Below are positions 40,901 through 52,904 of a stretch of 64,000 bases of DNA, piece by piece. The notes under the pieces were generated by a model, which saw only the letters and a list, made by a program, of their open reading frames with translations, was not told the origin of the DNA and made no database searches. The stretch is from Siderastrea siderea (taxonomy: Eukaryota; Cnidaria; Anthozoa; Scleractinia; Rhizangiidae): positions 14,021,231-14,085,230 of the forward strand of contig OZ034972.1 of the NCBI GenBank assembly GCA_964030785.1, in the 5' to 3' direction. Position numbers and translations under genes: made by a program. Numbering within the stretch: the stretch's first letter is position 1; each line of letters starts with the position of its first letter.

Positions 40901-43900
40901 GAAATCATTAGCCTTCCGTTGATAAGTTGGTTCCTACTCTTGTAGATGTAAAATTTGCTCCAGCGTCCATCCCTGGGCAGCTGTCTTCACAAGGTTGCAA
41001 AGGCCTGGGTCATTAGAAAGCTTTGCACACCCATGTGCGTGAATACTTCCCCGTGCTTGCCACTCAAAGCGAAGCCATTTCCATTCAGCATTCATTACCT
41101 GATCCAGCCAATAAGAGGAAAATTCATCCAGTCTTGAAACAAAGTAAGAATCTGTAAGGTGAGGATGATCAATGACAGCCCTGATGCGAATAGAAGGAGT
41201 TGCATTGTTTGGCTTTTGAAGAAGTCGGTGTAAGTTTGGCCGGTAGTTACCAGCAGCGCTGTAGGTAAAGAAGAAATTGGGAGCCCCTTTCTGTGTTATT
41301 AAAGCTTTAAGTTCATGGTAACGTTAATACCAGTACTGCCTTGTGCCTTGTATCTTAGAAACATAACGTTGGGCACGATTCATGAGCTGGTTGGCTGACA
41401 TTTGTCCTACCACTTCTCTAAGTTCCTCGGTTGTTAAGTTAGCAACTTCTATAGGTTTTGAGTGAGGTAGATGCAAGCTTGCGACAACAATTGGTGGCGT
41501 TGTTTCATGTTTAGTGCGAGGATGTGATGCAAATCACCAGGTAAAGGTTCCATTGGTTGAAAGTTCTGCGTACTTCGTCCTCTGTGCGAAATTCCTTTAT
41601 GGGATCACCGTCATTTGATGGCCAGTCTAGTGGATCTACACCATTGATTAATGTCCTAATTGCATCCTGTTCATACTGCTGACCTTGAGGAAGTGAAAGG
41701 AAGGAATGACTCTGTTGAGGGATTTCTTCTTCTGTGTGTTCTTCTGAAATGTCTTGCTCTCGATTAGATTGTGGATCCTCTACTGTTTGGAGATCTTGGG
41801 GATGCCATCCTCATGCAAGCACTCAAGTGCTTCATAGTCAATTTTTATATCAGCATAAAAAAGGATTGTTGTTCTTAAGCCATGTTGTCGCCTGAAGTAC
41901 TTTCTGTCTTCTAACTCTACATTGTCTGTAAGTGTTGTCAGTTCCATGCCTTCGAATTATTAGGTAAGGAAATTGTGCAACGTTTGGTGGAGGTCTACTG
42001 AGGAAGTCTTGAATGTCTTGTGGAGATTTAAAACGTGTCCCTTACAACCTCGTTGACCCCCATGTTTACGATAAACACCTATAACTGGGCAAGCTCTAGC
42101 AATAAGCACTTACTCGATATCAGTAAAGCCTAGAAGTTCTGCTGGTAAAGTACCTCGATCCATGTCGTTTTCTTGCGATTATAATTGAGGATTTCTATTA
42201 TCTCGCTTACATCTTAAGCACTCGAAAATCGGATGAGTTAAACGTTGTTTTTTAGGCCAAGTTTCCTTACGTGTAACACACTGTCGGCGTTCTAAACTGT
42301 CCAAACCAGCGTGCTGTTTTAAAGGCTGATTGGCTGTTCTCTATCCGTTAGAAAGGTATTCCTGACAGTTACTTGGTGATCGTGTGTTGCTGTCGCCTCT
42401 CGTTGCGTCTGACAAAATCATTTTGTCGAAGCACTTCAGGTCGGTGTTGTCGCTCCCGATCGGATTCGTTGCGCATTCTGAGTGCAGCATTTTGTCGAAA
42501 CGTTTGTAGCCACTGATTTCGTTCCTTTTCATTCTCATTATTTAATCGATGTGCCTGGGCTATTCGAAGCCCTTGTAATCGATGCTCTTGTTGTTCGGGA
42601 GTCTCGTTTTCTAATCGCGCTGCCCTATTTATGTTAGCTAAATTTAATCTACGTTATCTATATATATTCTAAGGTTTCCAATTCACGCCTACCTTGTCTA
42701 TATTGCCTGTGATATTCCAATCTCCTGTTTCTCTGCTCCTCTGTTTCCTGCTGACTGCTTTGTCTTCGCTGGGCCAAGCGCTGCTCCCTAGCTCTGGTCC
42801 GTGGTTTCTTGTTGTCTCCTTCGCCTTCGTTGCTCGCGCTGAATTTCAAGACGGCGTTCTCGCTCCAGCGGAGTTTCGGTCATAAATCTCCCTCGGCAAG
42901 AATTTCCAGCCACTCGTTGAATCAGGCGTTGTTGTCTTTGTTCTTGCCTCTCATTTGGGTCAGAAATTCGTGGTGTTTCACCGACAATAAACATTTTTTC
43001 ACAGACGATGAATAAACACGTCAGCACTCATTTAATAAACATGAGAGTGCGCCATTGTCAGCGGTCGTGATCATTTTATAGGGACCGGAAAAAAGCGGTT
43101 TCAACCCGTTCTAACCGGTCGTGGTGCCTGAAAACTAAATGAAACATATGACCTCACACTGGATGACGTCAAGTAGAGCTTTGGCGTGGTTTTGTTGCTA
43201 GGCAACTGCAGACACCGTCGAAATATATCTATAGGCGTCCCACGATTCGACACCACTAAGCCATCGATCCGCGAGCGATACTCACGCGATACCGCGCGTC
43301 AAGTTTATAAACCTTGCTACGCTCGGAGGGCCTTCGGCGCTCGGAGTTTCGCGAGAAAAAAACAGTGTCCGTTTCTGTGCACTGAGAAAAAGAAAAAAGT
43401 ACATCAGCCTGAAATTATCAGGGGTCTTCAAGGTAATTTATTTTCACCTTTTGCGTTTAAGCAAGAATGTATCTCCTGCACTTTGCATTTAAGGGAACTC
43501 GAAATCGTGAAATTTTTTTTATTAAGTAAATTGAGTTTATGTCAACTCCAAAAATCTGTTGGCTTGCGAGCGAAGGGAAAAGAACTATTGAGTATTTACA
43601 TAAGCTTACTCCGAATTTGTGTAAAATGAAAGTGGACTTCACGACAAAAGTAAATTCTATTCACTCGTTCTTTCAACAAAAGCATAAAAGGTGAATGTGA
43701 AACTATACGAAATATATCGATGTCACAGTAGCTTCGAAATAAACTTGCCATTCAGAAACATTTCGCCGTTCGTTCAACATTTCTGTGAAATAGCAAGAAC
43801 TCATAGAGATAAATGTTACTTGCCTTTTGCCTCCAGATTTCAATTATCTTCTCAGTCTGGTGATTTTAACAGCATTAATTTTTTTTTCAGTTCAGATTTT

Positions 43901-45114
43901 TACAAACCGGTATCAACGAATGCGTTGCCGATGGGCAACGTTTTACAGTTGTCGTACGAGTAAAATCTGGCTTATTGTAGCATTTTCCAAATATGTATAC
44001 TCCCAAGGCAACTATTATAACAATTTAGACAGTTTTTTTCGAGAGTGAATGTTACAGTGAGCGTTGTTGAGCATTTGAAGAAAGTGGGTTTGATATCGAA
44101 ACCAAAGTAGTCGACTTGATTGGCTCTACTTTCAATTTTTTCCCTCGAAATCTCGGTTCTAAAAATGGACTACTTGCCAAAAAAAAAAACATGGCGCCGC
44201 ATGCCATGGAGAGATGGATACGTCATGTTATGTATTTCTGGTATATACTTACGTTTCAAAGAAATCCGAAAGCTGCAAGTTGCTTCTGCTTTACAAATCA
44301 CCTCGTAAGAACCAGGAACACTGAATTCTCCTCCAGATTGTCGGCTGCACGAAATGCTGAGGGGCGCCCCAGAGTTGGATGTAACTGTAGGTCGTGGCCA
44401 ATTGATGCGCATTGAAGACTCTGTCGCATTTTCCACTGAGATGTCGCCTGGGCAAGAGAGGAACTGTGCAGCTGCAACGGGAATTGCACGACAAAATTAT
44501 CAATTGATAAAGGTTTCCACTTTTTGCATAGCTCGTAATGTACATGAATTTTCTTTTTTCTTCGAATGGAACATTGAGCTAGGTACCATTTAAAGCAGTT
44601 AAGTGAACGAGAAAAAAGTATTTAAGCTGCTTACATGCGATTTTTAAGAGTCAAGTGGGCGTATTTTTACTTTTACTTTTCAGGGGTGATTTTGCTCTGA
44701 GGTTTTATTTCTGCATTAAGTTTTTTAAATAAGAGATGTAAGGCCTGAGCCTTCTAATGGTTTTGATGGTGCATCGATCAATTTGAACTCTTTTCTGAAC
44801 AGTAAAATAATACTTATAGAGAATAACAGTGCTGTAATTGAATACTTATCCTGTTTTTTTTTTTGGAAAGGTTACCTTTAAATTGCATATTATACTTTTC
44901 GTTTCATATCCCTTGTTATTGGCTAGCAATTGGAAGAACTGGTTGTTCATTTTAGTGCATTTTTCAAAACGTCGCCTAGCGAAAGATCACTGCTTCCCAT
45001 GTTGCTGATTACCGAAAAGGTTTTCTTACCTGCAACAGCCGTAGTGGTAATTGTGGTTACGAAAAAAGCGGCAACAAAACCTGTCCGAATCATCGTGTTG
45101 GTGCTGTGGCTCAT
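31977..45114 (-). CDS. secreted HYR/sushi-like host protein (five-exon model)
   Basis: Exon 1 (45030-45114) is ATG plus a signal peptide ('MIRTGFVAAFFVTTITTTAV'). Exon 2 (44253-44471) is an HYR domain ('LSCPGDISVENATESSM', 'VPGSYEVICKA'). Exon 3 (34415-34624) is sushi-like ('SCTAMCKNGYDFVF', 'PWPDCS'). Exon 4 (about 33810-34001) has 'NFPYFYFYGDANDPNVQATI' and 'ICMDKPSQCTSDNIDV'. A candidate last exon (31977-32031) ends TAA next to AATAAA. The first three junctions are phase 1 and in frame with consensus GT/AG sites; the exon 4 donor is ambiguous (phase 2 fits the last exon). The HYR plus sushi content is typical of polydom-like extracellular proteins, but this one is short. Exon 2 to 3 spans a Helitron. 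Confidence 0.6.
32450..33412. mobile_element. PIF/Harbinger-like element remnant
   Basis: The ends GGCCGTTTACAT...GAGGGTGC (left) and its inverse (right, about 33385-33412) are flanked by TAA on both sides, the TWA-type 3-bp duplication of this superfamily. Inside are repeated GTAGGG/CCCTAC palindromic blocks. A + strand stretch near 33000-33070 reads basic residues followed by 'FFWSTEEGEFLV', like a Myb/SANT start. No transposase remains. Confidence 0.55.
33505..33655. mobile_element. hairpin MITE
   Basis: An imperfect palindrome. 'AAAAAGTGTTTCATCAG' on the left pairs with 'CTGATGAAACACTCTTT' on the right, and 'GGTTAAAAAAAC' with 'GTTTTTTTAACC' inside, around a 12-nt loop. Confidence 0.65.
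34630..38127. other. intron-like host sequence without recognised genes
   Basis: Short AT-rich frames only. It contains a GATGAT/GGTGGTGG simple repeat (about 34640-34720). No splice-supported coding segment or transposon ends were identified. Confidence 0.4.
38128..39913 (-). pseudogene. Helitron PIF1-like helicase
   Basis: The open part 39131-39913 has an acidic N-terminal stretch, 'NPEQLNGQQRLAFNMLAMHH' (Q-motif region), Walker A 'VTGEGGSGKSFLI' and 'LTGTTGLAGYNIEGCTLHSA'. Motif II reads 'TTDEMSML'. The chain then changes frame (38956-39366, with 'ILGDLPVFAAPSS'). The C-terminal 'LPLWLRYAMAIYKSQGQTLA' motif is at 38128-38424. Several frame breaks make it inactive. Confidence 0.7.
38128..43027 (-). 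mobile_element. degenerate Helitron (Rep-helicase)
   Basis: Read on -, the order is: Arg/Gln-rich N-terminal frames (42.3-43.0 kb: 'RDQ/ERERRLEIQREQRRRR'-type); a long decayed stretch; a Rep-domain remnant (40168-40536: 'LQHWTANVDLQAIIDTDQCI', 'YMAKYAAKGE'); then a PIF1-like helicase. This gene order is that of animal Helitrons, which transpose by a rolling-circle mechanism. It lies in the big intron of the HYR/sushi gene. Terminal TC and CTRR/hairpin ends were not confirmed. Confidence 0.7.
43028..44252. other. intronic sequence between Helitron and HYR exon
   Basis: AT-rich, no supported exon. The ORF at 43186-43629 (147 codons) is basic, has no domain signature, and shows no codon pattern that convinces me. 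Confidence 0.4.
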
Positions 45115-45234
45115 GCAGTTTAACAACTTTCAAAAAGTTGCACATATTTTAAGAGCCGTTCGTGGATGTGGCTCCAGGGTTATTTCAGCTGCCATCAGGA
45201 CTGACAGTAGTGACAGGTAGATCAGTATTTTCTT

Positions 45235-45610
45235 TACTTTACAGAAGAATAAAATTGATTCATTTATAGCTCGTATCACGTAACGTGTTTAGTTTCATTA
45301 CTAATTATCTATAACACTTATCAGTGAATCTTTGACCGAGTAGAAACCAAAGAAGTCAAACAGGTTGTGTTATAAACCGAAGAAAACCAATCAATTGTCG
45401 TCATTAATTTGAATAATCAGTGACACTGCGTTATTAAAATTCGAGTATTACTCTGCGTTTATTCAACTGCTTTTCCTGAAAATCGTGAACAGCTGAAATA
45501 GCAAAGTCTTGATAATTATGCATGACCGATTTTGTACCTAAGAAAAGTCGATATATTCCCTGTGTCACTTTAGGCCCTGTTAAGTACATTTTCCGGAAAA
45601 AAAATTGAAT
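45235..45610. repeat. direct segmental duplication, copy 1
   Basis: A block of about 375 bp is nearly identical to 55795-56165, including 'AACACTTATCA', 'AAACCGAAGAAAACCAATCA' and 'TTCCTGAAAATCGTGAACAG', with only scattered substitutions and small indels. It lies just upstream of the signal-peptide exon. Confidence 0.85.
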
Positions 45611-45659
45611 TGAGACTGGAAAAGGAGAAATTAGCAAGATCTTATACGGTGGACAACTA

Positions 45660-46495
45660 TGCAAAATATCCTTTTCTTTCACAGAAAAATGCAAATAACA
45701 AACTTCCGTTAAAATGAACATTTGAAGCAGTAAATTATGACATCAATTTGAGGCGTTCGCGTGCAAAAACAAATCCCTCTGTCGTCTTTTAAACACTCAA
45801 TTTTACTTCTGCAATCTCTCAAGAGCTTCAAAACTGATTTTGGTAGAAACTGCGTTGTTCTTTGTGTTTGAAATAATTTAATTTTGAAAGTATACATTTC
45901 TCATCAGGAAAAGTACTTCGTGAATTAAATTATTTTTCACCATGTGCTAAACCTTCAAATCGATTCAGCTTCTGGCTGTTGAATTAAGAAAAGATGTTCT
46001 CAGGATTGCTGCAAACATTTCTTTGGGCACGTGATTGAGAGCGACGCGAGAGCTTTTCAAAGTTCGTTAAAATGCAGGTTGTTTGACCTTTCTTGGCAAC
46101 ATTCCATTCGCGAGTCACGCACATATTTTAATGTGTTTCGACCCACATGAGATCGAAAACGTCAAACAGAAAAACAGTTCGAAATGCTCCTACCTCATTT
46201 GCTGTAGAGGACAGCAAATCCAATGAACACATCCAATGAACACCGCGAACTGGGTCAGTGTATTGTAAACGGTCGAACAGCTCAACAACAACCTTTCTTC
46301 CAAAACGTTCGACATCTTTCTACACTGTGACATCTTACTCAACGGGTCAGGTGCTGGTCAGTGTTACTTAGTTGGCAATACACAAAAAGGTTTTTATCAC
46401 CACATGTCGCCGCTAACGTGGCCAGAGTTCTATCTAGAGCCGCGTCACGCAATGCAAATCATCGGAATGGACATTTTACTAGAGGGTAGGGGAAG
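45660..46495 (-). repeat. long inverted repeat, left arm
   Basis: Inverted copy of about 49380-50275. The 62-codon frame at 45709-45897 (-) and that at 50041-50229 (+) differ by one residue. Relative to the right arm, this arm lacks about 90 bp around 46220 and diverges outward of 46350. Confidence 0.85.
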
Positions 46496-46784
46496 GGCAA
46501 AATCTGCTCTGATTCTTTTTAAACGGCTCAGGGTTCGAGAAATGGGAGGAACTAGTAATGGACCAAAAATACGAAACAAAATTAGTGCTACATTTAGGCA
46601 CCTCAACCTCCCGTGCCAGAATGCAGAAAAAGTAGTCACCCCTCGGCGTGAGTTGTAGGCATGCAAATAACAATGTTCGAACACGAAAATTAGCTAAAAA
46701 GGGTACGCGTACTAGCTTAAGTTAAAAACCTCTTCAAAACGTCGAGTCCAGAACATTAAAAGCGTTTTTATCAGGGAAACTGTA

Positions 46785-46945
46785 CAGCGCCGCAAATGAT
46801 CCCGAGACCGCAAATGATCCCCGACCGGAAATGATCCCCAAATTGGACCGCAAATGATCCCCGACCGCAAATGATCCCCAAATTGGACCGCAAATGATCC
46901 TCGACCGCAAATGATCCCCAGACTGGACCACAAATGATCCCGGTA
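46785..46945. repeat. minisatellite, CCGCAAATGATCCCC units
   Basis: Seven to eight copies of a 16-17 bp GACCGCAAATGATCCCC-type unit, some separated by AAATTGG, giving a higher-order period of about 35 bp. Confidence 0.85.
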
Positions 46946-46949
46946 AAAA

Positions 46950-49379
46950 AACTTGGAATGGCGTCGGGGTTTTAATGATCGTAAATTGAAAAATACTGGC
47001 GGTAAAATAAAATAAGGAAAAAACGGGAAAATTCCTTATTTCTCAGTGAGATAGAACATTTCAAAGGCCGCAGGCAAAAATCATAATTTAAAAAAACTAT
47101 ATCATTTATACAGAATCATATAAAACGTGTGGCACTAAATTTGTGCGAGGGTTTAATTTTGGATTGGCGACTGATTTTTTGTGTTCTGCGGGAACCAAAC
47201 TTTGCGATTGAAAACAAGGTTTTTCTGGGAATTAATTTTTGCGATTTTCTGGAAGTCGCGTTCAAATAGAACTGATAACATTTTCGTTTTTTATTTGAGT
47301 ACATGCAAAAGAAAGACAGATAAAACAACATGCGAATGTAAAACAGATTAATCAGTGTCACTCTGTAACTAAAGTATTAGTATCCAACGAGTTATCTATA
47401 GCATTTTCTCCTTTAAAACAGTATTTCTGTACATAATTTCTACAATGGAGAAATATTTTGCGGGATCTCACTCTCTGGGGAGTAGCAAGGAGCGACAGGC
47501 CTGCACGACTTCTAACAGTGGAAACATTTATATAATGTTGAAAAGCTTGAAAACAATTGTTCCCTTACTTTCATGCACCAAGAATACCCAGGCCCGTAGA
47601 AGGGGGGGGGGGGGGGCTCGAGTCCCCAGAAGTTTTGGAAGTTGAAAAAACATTGCAATAAATGAGCCAAAAAATATATAATTAAAACGAATTAATGTGC
47701 AACGAATAGTCTTAAATGCTGATGCTAAAAGTTCCTTTTATTATTTTACAACCTTTAACATGGTTTGACATCTGTTGAGTCACTAGCCACCGCGCAAGTG
47801 GGCTTCAAAAATCTACTAGCCCATCGCACATTTCAGTCGCCCAGGTTCCTTACCAATGTCTTTCTTCACCCATATCACCTTGACCCTGGCAGTATAGCTT
47901 TACTGTGAAGGACCTTAATGCCTTTAATGGTTAAGCGACTGCTGTGTATTTGCTGCAAGCTTTAAGCTCATCGTGTTGTTTTAAAACAAGTCTAAGGAAC
48001 AAAACTATTTTTATCTCACCAACCGAGTGATAAAAGTTACGTTAACGTTTACGAGAGTTAGGTAAAACAGGTCCGAAATTCGTAGCTTGGCTGTCGAAAT
48101 GTTTCAATTTTAACAAACCTTGTAACTTTAAGGGTACTTTTTTAAAACTGATGCTATAAATCTGGTGGATGTTGCCAACAACTTTGTCGGCGAAAAAGCA
48201 AACAGGAAGCAGCTTTTTGGCAAATTGTCAACGAAGGATGTCCCCAAAAAGGTGTCGTTTTTGACGAAATCGACACAAACTGTGGCATTGTGAACAGAGT
48301 TATAGTATCTATGTGCACGAGTGTGTATTTTGAAGGGGGGGGGGGGGAGGCTTTGACTAGGCCAATTTGCTCACAGCATTTGTTTCAGCCTTGGTGCGGC
48401 CCTGATACCACCAAAAGAGGTGCTACACTACTGGATACCACAAGTTACAAGTCAGTTTTTACAACGAACGCTTGAATACAATGACGATATGTCCCAGCCG
48501 TCGTGCAAAACTTGGAACAGTGTCTAGCAGAAGCTGCAGCACAACGGGCCGGGTCACGGTTAGCCAGGTTATCGATGGAAGCCTCACTCTTCTCTTCGTC
48601 CTCATTAAGGTGTATGTAGAACGTGAAAGAGGTAACAGACGTTTAAGGGCAAGATGCTTGACGTATTTCTGTTATGATATCCTCATATCCATTATGATAA
48701 GTATGCTGGCTGCTGTGAGAGATCTCGCTCACTGAGAACCTGTCTCAGTAAGATTCGTAAACAGAAATTCAGGAACAGAACCTCAATTTTTGTTACCATG
48801 GTTACGTGCCATATTTCACAGTCTTCAAACAGCACTGGCGTGCTGTTAGAAGCCCCACTCATTAGTCAGGACACACTAATGTAGACTAAATCAAAGAGCT
48901 GACAAGAGAGCACAGTTAAACACTTCGATTGCACCCATTTGTTGTGAAGAGAGAACCCTTCCTGTCCAAAACTCCATCCAACCCTTTAACAGCGAGCTGA
49001 CTTTCACTCGTGATATAACTGTGCCTTGAACCGGTCCTGTGCTAGCTGAGAACCAGCAGACTGACACCAATGATCATAGGTAGAATACCCGCTCGTCAAT
49101 TAACAAAAGGGAGCCCCTTGTAGTTATAGGTTTTCCCCGTATTAAAGTCGGGTTTAGTTAATAATAGCGCCACTTCTGTTGTACCACTCACCTAGGCCTG
49201 TAACCATGTCTGTAAGCTTGTACAACTGTTGGAATTGCGTTTCAGACTACTAGGCTAGGGTAGCAAATACAATTTTTAATGGTTGTAACAACACTGGTAA
49301 TTAGTAAGAAAGACACACAAGGCCATTAAAACCACGAATAATCCCTGCAATTAACACTGTATGTTATTTTACTTCACCT
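46950..49379. other. spacer of the long inverted repeat
   Basis: No supported gene. It contains two poly-G tracts (about 47608 and 48337). Short frames have no domains. Confidence 0.4.
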
Positions 49380-50275
49380 CAAAGGCTTTGCCCTTCCCCT
49401 ACTCCCTAAAATGCCTTTGATACGCATTGCGTGACAAACCAAATACGCACGCGGCGCCATTCACGTTTGGTCCCAATTTAGCAGTCAAATCTGATAATGT
49501 TTTTGTGCACTGAAAACTGAGCAACACTCGTATTAAATCAACTGAACCGTCGAGTAAGATGTCACAGTGTAGAAAGATGTCGAACGTTTTGGAAGAAAGG
49601 TTGTTGTTGAGCTGTTCGACCGTTTACAATACACTGACCCAGTTGGCGGTGTTCATTGGATGGCATCAACAGAACCAAAATACGTCGAACGGCAAGAGAA
49701 TCACTCGGAAATGGCCTCTGGACCTGTCCTCTACAGCAAATGAGGTAAGAGCATTTCGAACTGTTTTTCTGTTCGACGTTTTCGATCTCATATGGGTAGA
49801 AACACATTAAAATATGTGCGTGACTCGCGAATGGAATGTTGCCAAGAAGGGTCAAACAACCTGCATTTTAACGAACTTTGAAAAGCTCTCGCGTCGCTCT
49901 CAATCATTTGCCCAAAGAAATGTTTGTAGCAATCCTGAGAACATCTTTTCTTAATTCAACAGCCAGAAGCTGAATCGATTTGAAGGTTTAGCACATGGTG
50001 AAAAATAATTTAATTCACGAAGTACTTTTCCTGATGAGAAATGTATACTTTCAAAATTAAATTATTTCAAACACAAAGAACAACGCAGTTTCTACCAAAA
50101 TCAGTTTTGAAGCTCTTGAGAGATTGCAAAAGTAAAATTGAGTGTTTAAAAGACGACAGAGGGATTTGTTTTTGCACGCGAACGCCTCAAATTGATGTCA
50201 TAATTTACTGCTTCAAATGTTCATTTTAACGGAAGTTTGTTATTTGCATTTTTCTTTAAAATAAAAGGATATTTT
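49380..50275 (+). repeat. long inverted repeat, right arm
   Basis: Partner of 45660-46495. It contains an exon-like frame starting ATG 49559 with a GTAAGA donor-like site near 49745, which the left arm has lost by deletion. Read as protein ('NVLEERLLLSCSTVYNTLTQ') it matches nothing I know. Confidence 0.85.
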
Positions 50276-50279
50276 GCCA

Positions 50280-51520
50280 AAAAAAGTATCCAGTGATTTT
50301 AGTTATACCCTAACCTATCTAACATTAAAATACGAAAGAAATCGAATTTTCCACCCTTGCTGCGTTATGTTTGATTTTTACAGACAAGCGCTCTTAAGAG
50401 CGAATGCCAGAAAATATCGAGCAAAATAAAAAGTTTAGCGGCCACATTGAAAAATTGTTTTTCGCTCATATTTAATCTATAGGTAGGCAATACAAGTAAA
50501 ACAATCGTGGTATAGTTTGTTTTTCAATAACTCGCTTTCGTTGTGAGAAAATCGAGAAAATATATTTTCACCGTCGGTGACCTCAAAACAACCAAAATTA
50601 CGGGCGAAATCGGCAGTTACCAGACATCATCTCGTTTGCCAAAGAAAAGTAAGACTGAAAACATTTGCCATAAGATACTGATTTAAGAAGCATTTAACAT
50701 CTCATTTGACCTCAAATTGTTTCTAGGCAATAATTTTAAACGCAAACAATCGCATTTTTAGGACGCGTTTTTTTCAAACTGACAAAAAATACGAATTTAC
50801 CTCCAGGACGCGATCAAAATTTTTTCCATGTGCCCAGTGATAATTTTTTCCAAGGAGCAAGCTGTGAAGTGTTAAAGACTTGCCCTAGCACATATGTAAA
50901 ATCTGGAATGGGTATTTTGCTTTTAGCTTCGCAAAAGATCGTCAAAGTTGGTAAATTTTCATTGATTAGTGAATAATAACAAGGTTGAGCCGAATCAACG
51001 TTTCTTCATTCAGCAATTCTAAAGATGATGTTACAGCGTAGGTGAATGAGTTGAAAAACTGCAGTTCAAAGTACTCTACCTGGTGTTCTTGGTATTCAGG
51101 TTATGCGAAGTTTCGATTTGTGGATGTTGGACCCTTCCCGTTCCTTGTATCGACCAGCTGTTGAGTGTTGACCTCGAGGTCATCAGTTTTATAGATAACA
51201 CCAAACGGTAAATTCAGTTTCTGAGGAAACTTTTATGCGTAATTTTTTGTCATCTTCAACAAATGTAATGGCAGAAGGCTTTTTCGTCGAACATAGCTCT
51301 CCATTAACAGAATAAGAACAGCCAAAAAGCAGCGCGCTCGCAAATAAACAAACACAGTGTTGCGTGACTGCATTGAGCAAAATCTTTCGCTCAGGGTAGG
51401 GGAAGGTGCGAACGGTCACCTTACTTGCTATTGTGCGTGGAACGTTGCTAATAAAACAGTTACTTACCTTAATGTTACGTAGAGGTTGAGGTAATTATGA
51501 ACAATATGGCGAGATGCAGC
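50280..51520. other. AT-rich sequence, possible signal-peptide frame
   Basis: Mostly featureless. On - the frame 51189-51419 has a hydrophobic stretch 'CVCLFASALLFGCSYSV' before 'NGELCSTKK', like a signal peptide and mature start, but it has no ATG and no clear splice partner. Confidence 0.3.
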
Positions 51521-51525
51521 TTATG

Positions 51526-51526
<1 letters not shown>

Positions 51527-51585
<59 letters not shown>
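51527..51585. repeat. (AAAT)n microsatellite
   Basis: About 14 perfect tandem copies of a 4-bp unit. Confidence 0.95.
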
Positions 51586-51586
<1 letters not shown>

Positions 51587-52063
51587 CGACATTTCCGAAT
51601 GCTGTTTTGCCCACTGATCACTGCGCACCGCTTGGCATTAAATGGAAACGTCCATCCGACAAATGCAAAGTCATATCACAGCGAAGATGTCGGAAAGAGA
51701 CCAAAAGCGGAGAGAGGACTCAGCAAACCGGGTCGGAAGCTATTTTTAAAGAGTGCGGGGTCATTTTGCGAATGAAGGTTATGTCTTTGGTAAGTTTATC
51801 CGCACTCAGTTCTGTTCAAACACCACGGAGTGAGTAGACGAAATAAAACCTAGATGGGGGGGAGGGGGGGGAAGGACCACCACACACTTAGAGGACCGCT
51901 CACACCCTTACCCCAAGCCCCAGTCACTCCGTCTATCACTGGTGGCTGCTGATTAACCGCTCTCGCTGCACAGACAAACACTGGCCCAGAAACAAAATAG
52001 ATCATGCGAATAAGTGATAGTGAAAATTAACGAAACTAACTGTTCGAACTGATATATTTTCCC

Positions 52064-52308
52064 AGAGGCGGATCCAGGGGAGGGGTTGAGGGGGTTGCAA
52101 TCCCCCCTTTGAGCAGCTTTTTTTTTTGTTATAGAGGGAAAAATCGGAAACATTATTTTTTTGGGGGAGGGGCATGGCTCCGGACCCCTTAAGAGCTCGT
52201 ACCAGAGGCACGGGGCCGTAACTCGCCTTCCACACCATTGGCGTTAAAGGTTACTACAATAGTGTACAACCTCCCCTTTCAGAAATTCCTGGATCCGCCC
52301 CTGTTTCC
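52064..52308. mobile_element. fold-back MITE with GGCGGATCCAGG ends
   Basis: 'AGGCGGATCCAGGGG' at the left and its inverse 'CCTGGATCCGCCCCTG' at the right enclose about 240 bp with further C/G-tract symmetry. This terminal sequence is of a kind seen in hAT-type MITEs of many animals. Confidence 0.6.
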
Positions 52309-52364
52309 ATGTACTTAGCGTGTTAATTAGGTCTGAAAAACCCACTGGGAGTACCTAATAAAGC

Positions 52365-52430
52365 CGGATTATTATTATTATTATTATTATTATTTTTATT
52401 TTTATTATTATTATCATTATTATTATTCCA
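52365..52430. repeat. (ATT)n-type microsatellite
   Basis: An imperfect run of TTA/TTATTT units. Confidence 0.9.
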
Positions 52431-52431
52431 G

Positions 52432-52900
52432 TCACTCCAGCAAGTTCCTTTTCACCCTACTTTCAGTCTCCGTCACAGAGCATGCATTCCATCACCGACA
52501 CAGATGATTCCCTTGTACCTTCTGGTCAACCACTTGAACAGCTGAACACTTTTCTACAAAGTAGGGGCATAAGTCCGGTGAGATATCCCATGAAAACTGA
52601 CGGGAAGAGGCCAGCAAAAGAACAAGGCGTTGGCACAAACGGAAAGCGAAACAAGCAAACAAGCTGAGAATTAAAATTCTTCGAGACGTTGCGCTTGTCC
52701 ACCCCATCTGCTACGACAACCATAACCTTTGCGAACTTATTGCAAACTCAAAGCTATCAAAATTTGCTATTCATATACTTAGGAACATCTGCGAGCACTT
52801 TGATAATCCAACAGCTGACGTAATAATTACGAAGAAAGCCCCATACATTGAAAGAACTGTCGCCTTTGGTAAGAAATGCACCTGCCAGGGTTGATCATTT
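52432..52900 (+). pseudogene. C-terminal fragment of a SAP-like multicopy gene
   Basis: Two successive frames read 'PLEQLNTFLQSRGISPVRYP', a basic KR/KQ-rich segment, then 'LSKFAIHILRNICEHFDNPT', 'KKAPYIERTV' and 'KKCTCQ'. The last block has the same layout as the C-terminus of the gene ending at 4653 ('LKQLSIAMLNTICDYF', 'CDC'). It is a decayed or exon-only relative. A frame change near 52650 breaks it. Confidence 0.5.
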
Positions 52901-52904
52901 CTTT

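Noticed and set aside
43186..43629. 147-codon + strand ORF as a host gene
   Set aside because: No domain, no splice support, and it lies in intronic sequence next to the Helitron.
46785..46945. CRISPR-like array
   Set aside because: The spacers are identical or absent and the repeats are imperfect; this is a eukaryotic minisatellite.
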